Below, in pieces: positions 63,430 to 64,000 of a stretch of DNA of 64,000 nucleotides. Source of the stretch: Curvularia sp. ZM96 (lineage: Eukaryota; Ascomycota; Dothideomycetes; Pleosporales; Pleosporaceae); contig JAJGBQ010000001.1 of the NCBI GenBank assembly GCA_022457065.1, positions 4,216,001 through 4,280,000 of the forward strand, read 5' to 3'. How positions within the stretch are numbered: position 1 is the stretch's first letter; the number at the start of each line of letters is the position of its first letter. The position numbers and the translations under genes were made by a program. Under the pieces are notes generated by a model. The model had not been told where the DNA came from. It saw nothing but the letters and a program-made list of their open reading frames with translations, and did no database searches.

Positions 63430-63765
63430 AAGATGGTGGGGAGGAGTTTGTGGATGATGCGAAAGGGGGGAAGTGAGAAGTGAGGTTGTGTGAGAGAGAG
63501 AGAGAGGTGAGAAAAAAAAAAGACAGACAGAAAATGACGGAGAGAAGGAGAAGCAAAGGACTGTTTACGACGTATACTTTCAAGTAGCAACGGAATCGAT
63601 GTGCACGACAGACAATGGCAACCAATTGAATAAAACACTGGATTTCCAACCCATTTTGAGCGAACAACTAATTGAATTCGTGTCTAAGTTATGGTGGTAC
63701 GTGTAAAGATGCGTCCCAGCCAAGGATGCACTATCTAAACCATGTACTGAATAGGCAACACTGAC
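63430..63765. other. intergenic, convergent 3' region with GA repeat
   Basis: Contains a (GA)n run at 63491-63506 followed by ten A at 63512-63521; no gene seen. Confidence 0.6.
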
Positions 63766-64000
63766 TCAAGGCAGATCCGTCAACTTCTCAATGACTGGAA
63801 ATCTTGCCTTTGACGCATCAGACAACGGCGCGTTACCCGGGCGGTCTACAACGACAGCATAGACATTGGCATCGGTTGCCGCTTCAGCCTCTGTTGCAAA
63901 AGAAAACGTGTTAGCCTTGGTATGTAGCTGATGCTTACGTGTAGTGTGAGACATGGGACAACAGTGCAGGTGGGGGGCGGATCGCGTGACGAACAAAAGG
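63766..64000 (-). CDS. enolase-phosphatase-like protein, C-terminal part, partial (5' part beyond window)
   Basis: The last exon (63766-63890) encodes V-V-V-D-R-P-G-N-A-P-L-S, the C-terminal hallmark of enolase-phosphatase E1 (Utr4/MtnC). That enzyme acts in methionine salvage on 2,3-diketo-5-methylthiopentyl-1-phosphate. A 48-nt intron (63891-63938, GTAAGC donor, CAACAG acceptor) precedes it. The exon upstream of the donor could not be resolved: the frame that keeps phase there does not look like the expected S-D-N-x-x-E motif, so another intron may start near 63950. The catalytic HAD aspartates would lie beyond the window edge. Confidence 0.5.
   Translation of the reverse strand, partial: LLFVTRSAPHLHCCPMSHTTRKHQLHTKANTFSFATEAEAATDANVYAVVVDRPGNAPLSDASKARFPVIEKLTDLP

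Overview
This window is a piece of nuclear genome from a filamentous ascomycete. Its introns are short (mostly 46-95 nt) with GT-AG ends and CTAAC/CTGAC-like branch sites. Genes are spaced at about 1 per 2 kb on both strands, and the gene set is typically fungal: QCR10, a Vtc2/3-like subunit, a Mis6/CENP-I protein, a Fun19-type SWIRM protein, a Zn2Cys6 regulator and plant-cell-wall enzymes. A Tc1/mariner copy carries C-to-T type stop codons. I infer a Dothideomycete, probably Pleosporales and probably plant-associated, from pectate lyase, a chitin-binding AA7 oxidase and several secreted proteins. That placement is from general gene style, not from a search.

Layout. 0-3.5 kb: a partial fungus-specific hypothetical gene and a NYN/OST-HTH nuclease-like gene. 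3.7-21.9 kb: mainly housekeeping genes, namely QCR10 (respiratory complex III), proteasome alpha5, a GH17 glucanase, the CDC50 flippase subunit, a SWIRM protein, an Sws1/Shu2-type SWIM protein, RPN8, PEX16 and an HD-domain hydrolase. 22.3-34 kb: an accessory-looking stretch with the decayed DD34E transposon, a short Zn2Cys6 protein, a secreted chitin-binding FAD oxidase, a secreted protein of unknown function, an ankyrin-like protein, a secreted proline-rich repeat protein, and a second HD-family protein that has lost most metal ligands. 35-46 kb: a mitochondrial RF-1-type factor, a small-SPT-subunit-like membrane protein, an orphan GH3 C-terminal-like reading frame, CENP-I/Mis6 and a Vtc2/3-like protein. 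48-64 kb: a secreted S41 peptidase, the ADP/ATP carrier, a conserved low-complexity protein, a secreted PL1 pectate lyase, an Asx-homology-domain protein, SEC22, an alpha/beta hydrolase and a partial enolase-phosphatase-like gene at the right edge.

There is no operon-like organisation. Functional links are only thematic: two proteasome subunits (alpha5 and Rpn8), two mitochondrial energy genes (QCR10 and the ADP/ATP carrier), and a set of secreted wall-active enzymes (GH17, AA7+CBM18, PL1). Exon structures were reconstructed by eye from splice signals and reading-frame continuity; reading frames were checked to sum to whole codons. I found no rRNA, tRNA or CRISPR array. The most unusual items are the HD pseudo-enzyme paired with an intact paralogue, the NYN/OST-HTH gene, the CBM18-AA7 fusion, the ATG-only first exon of the proteasome gene, and the transposon with perfect terminal repeats but RIP-like stops.
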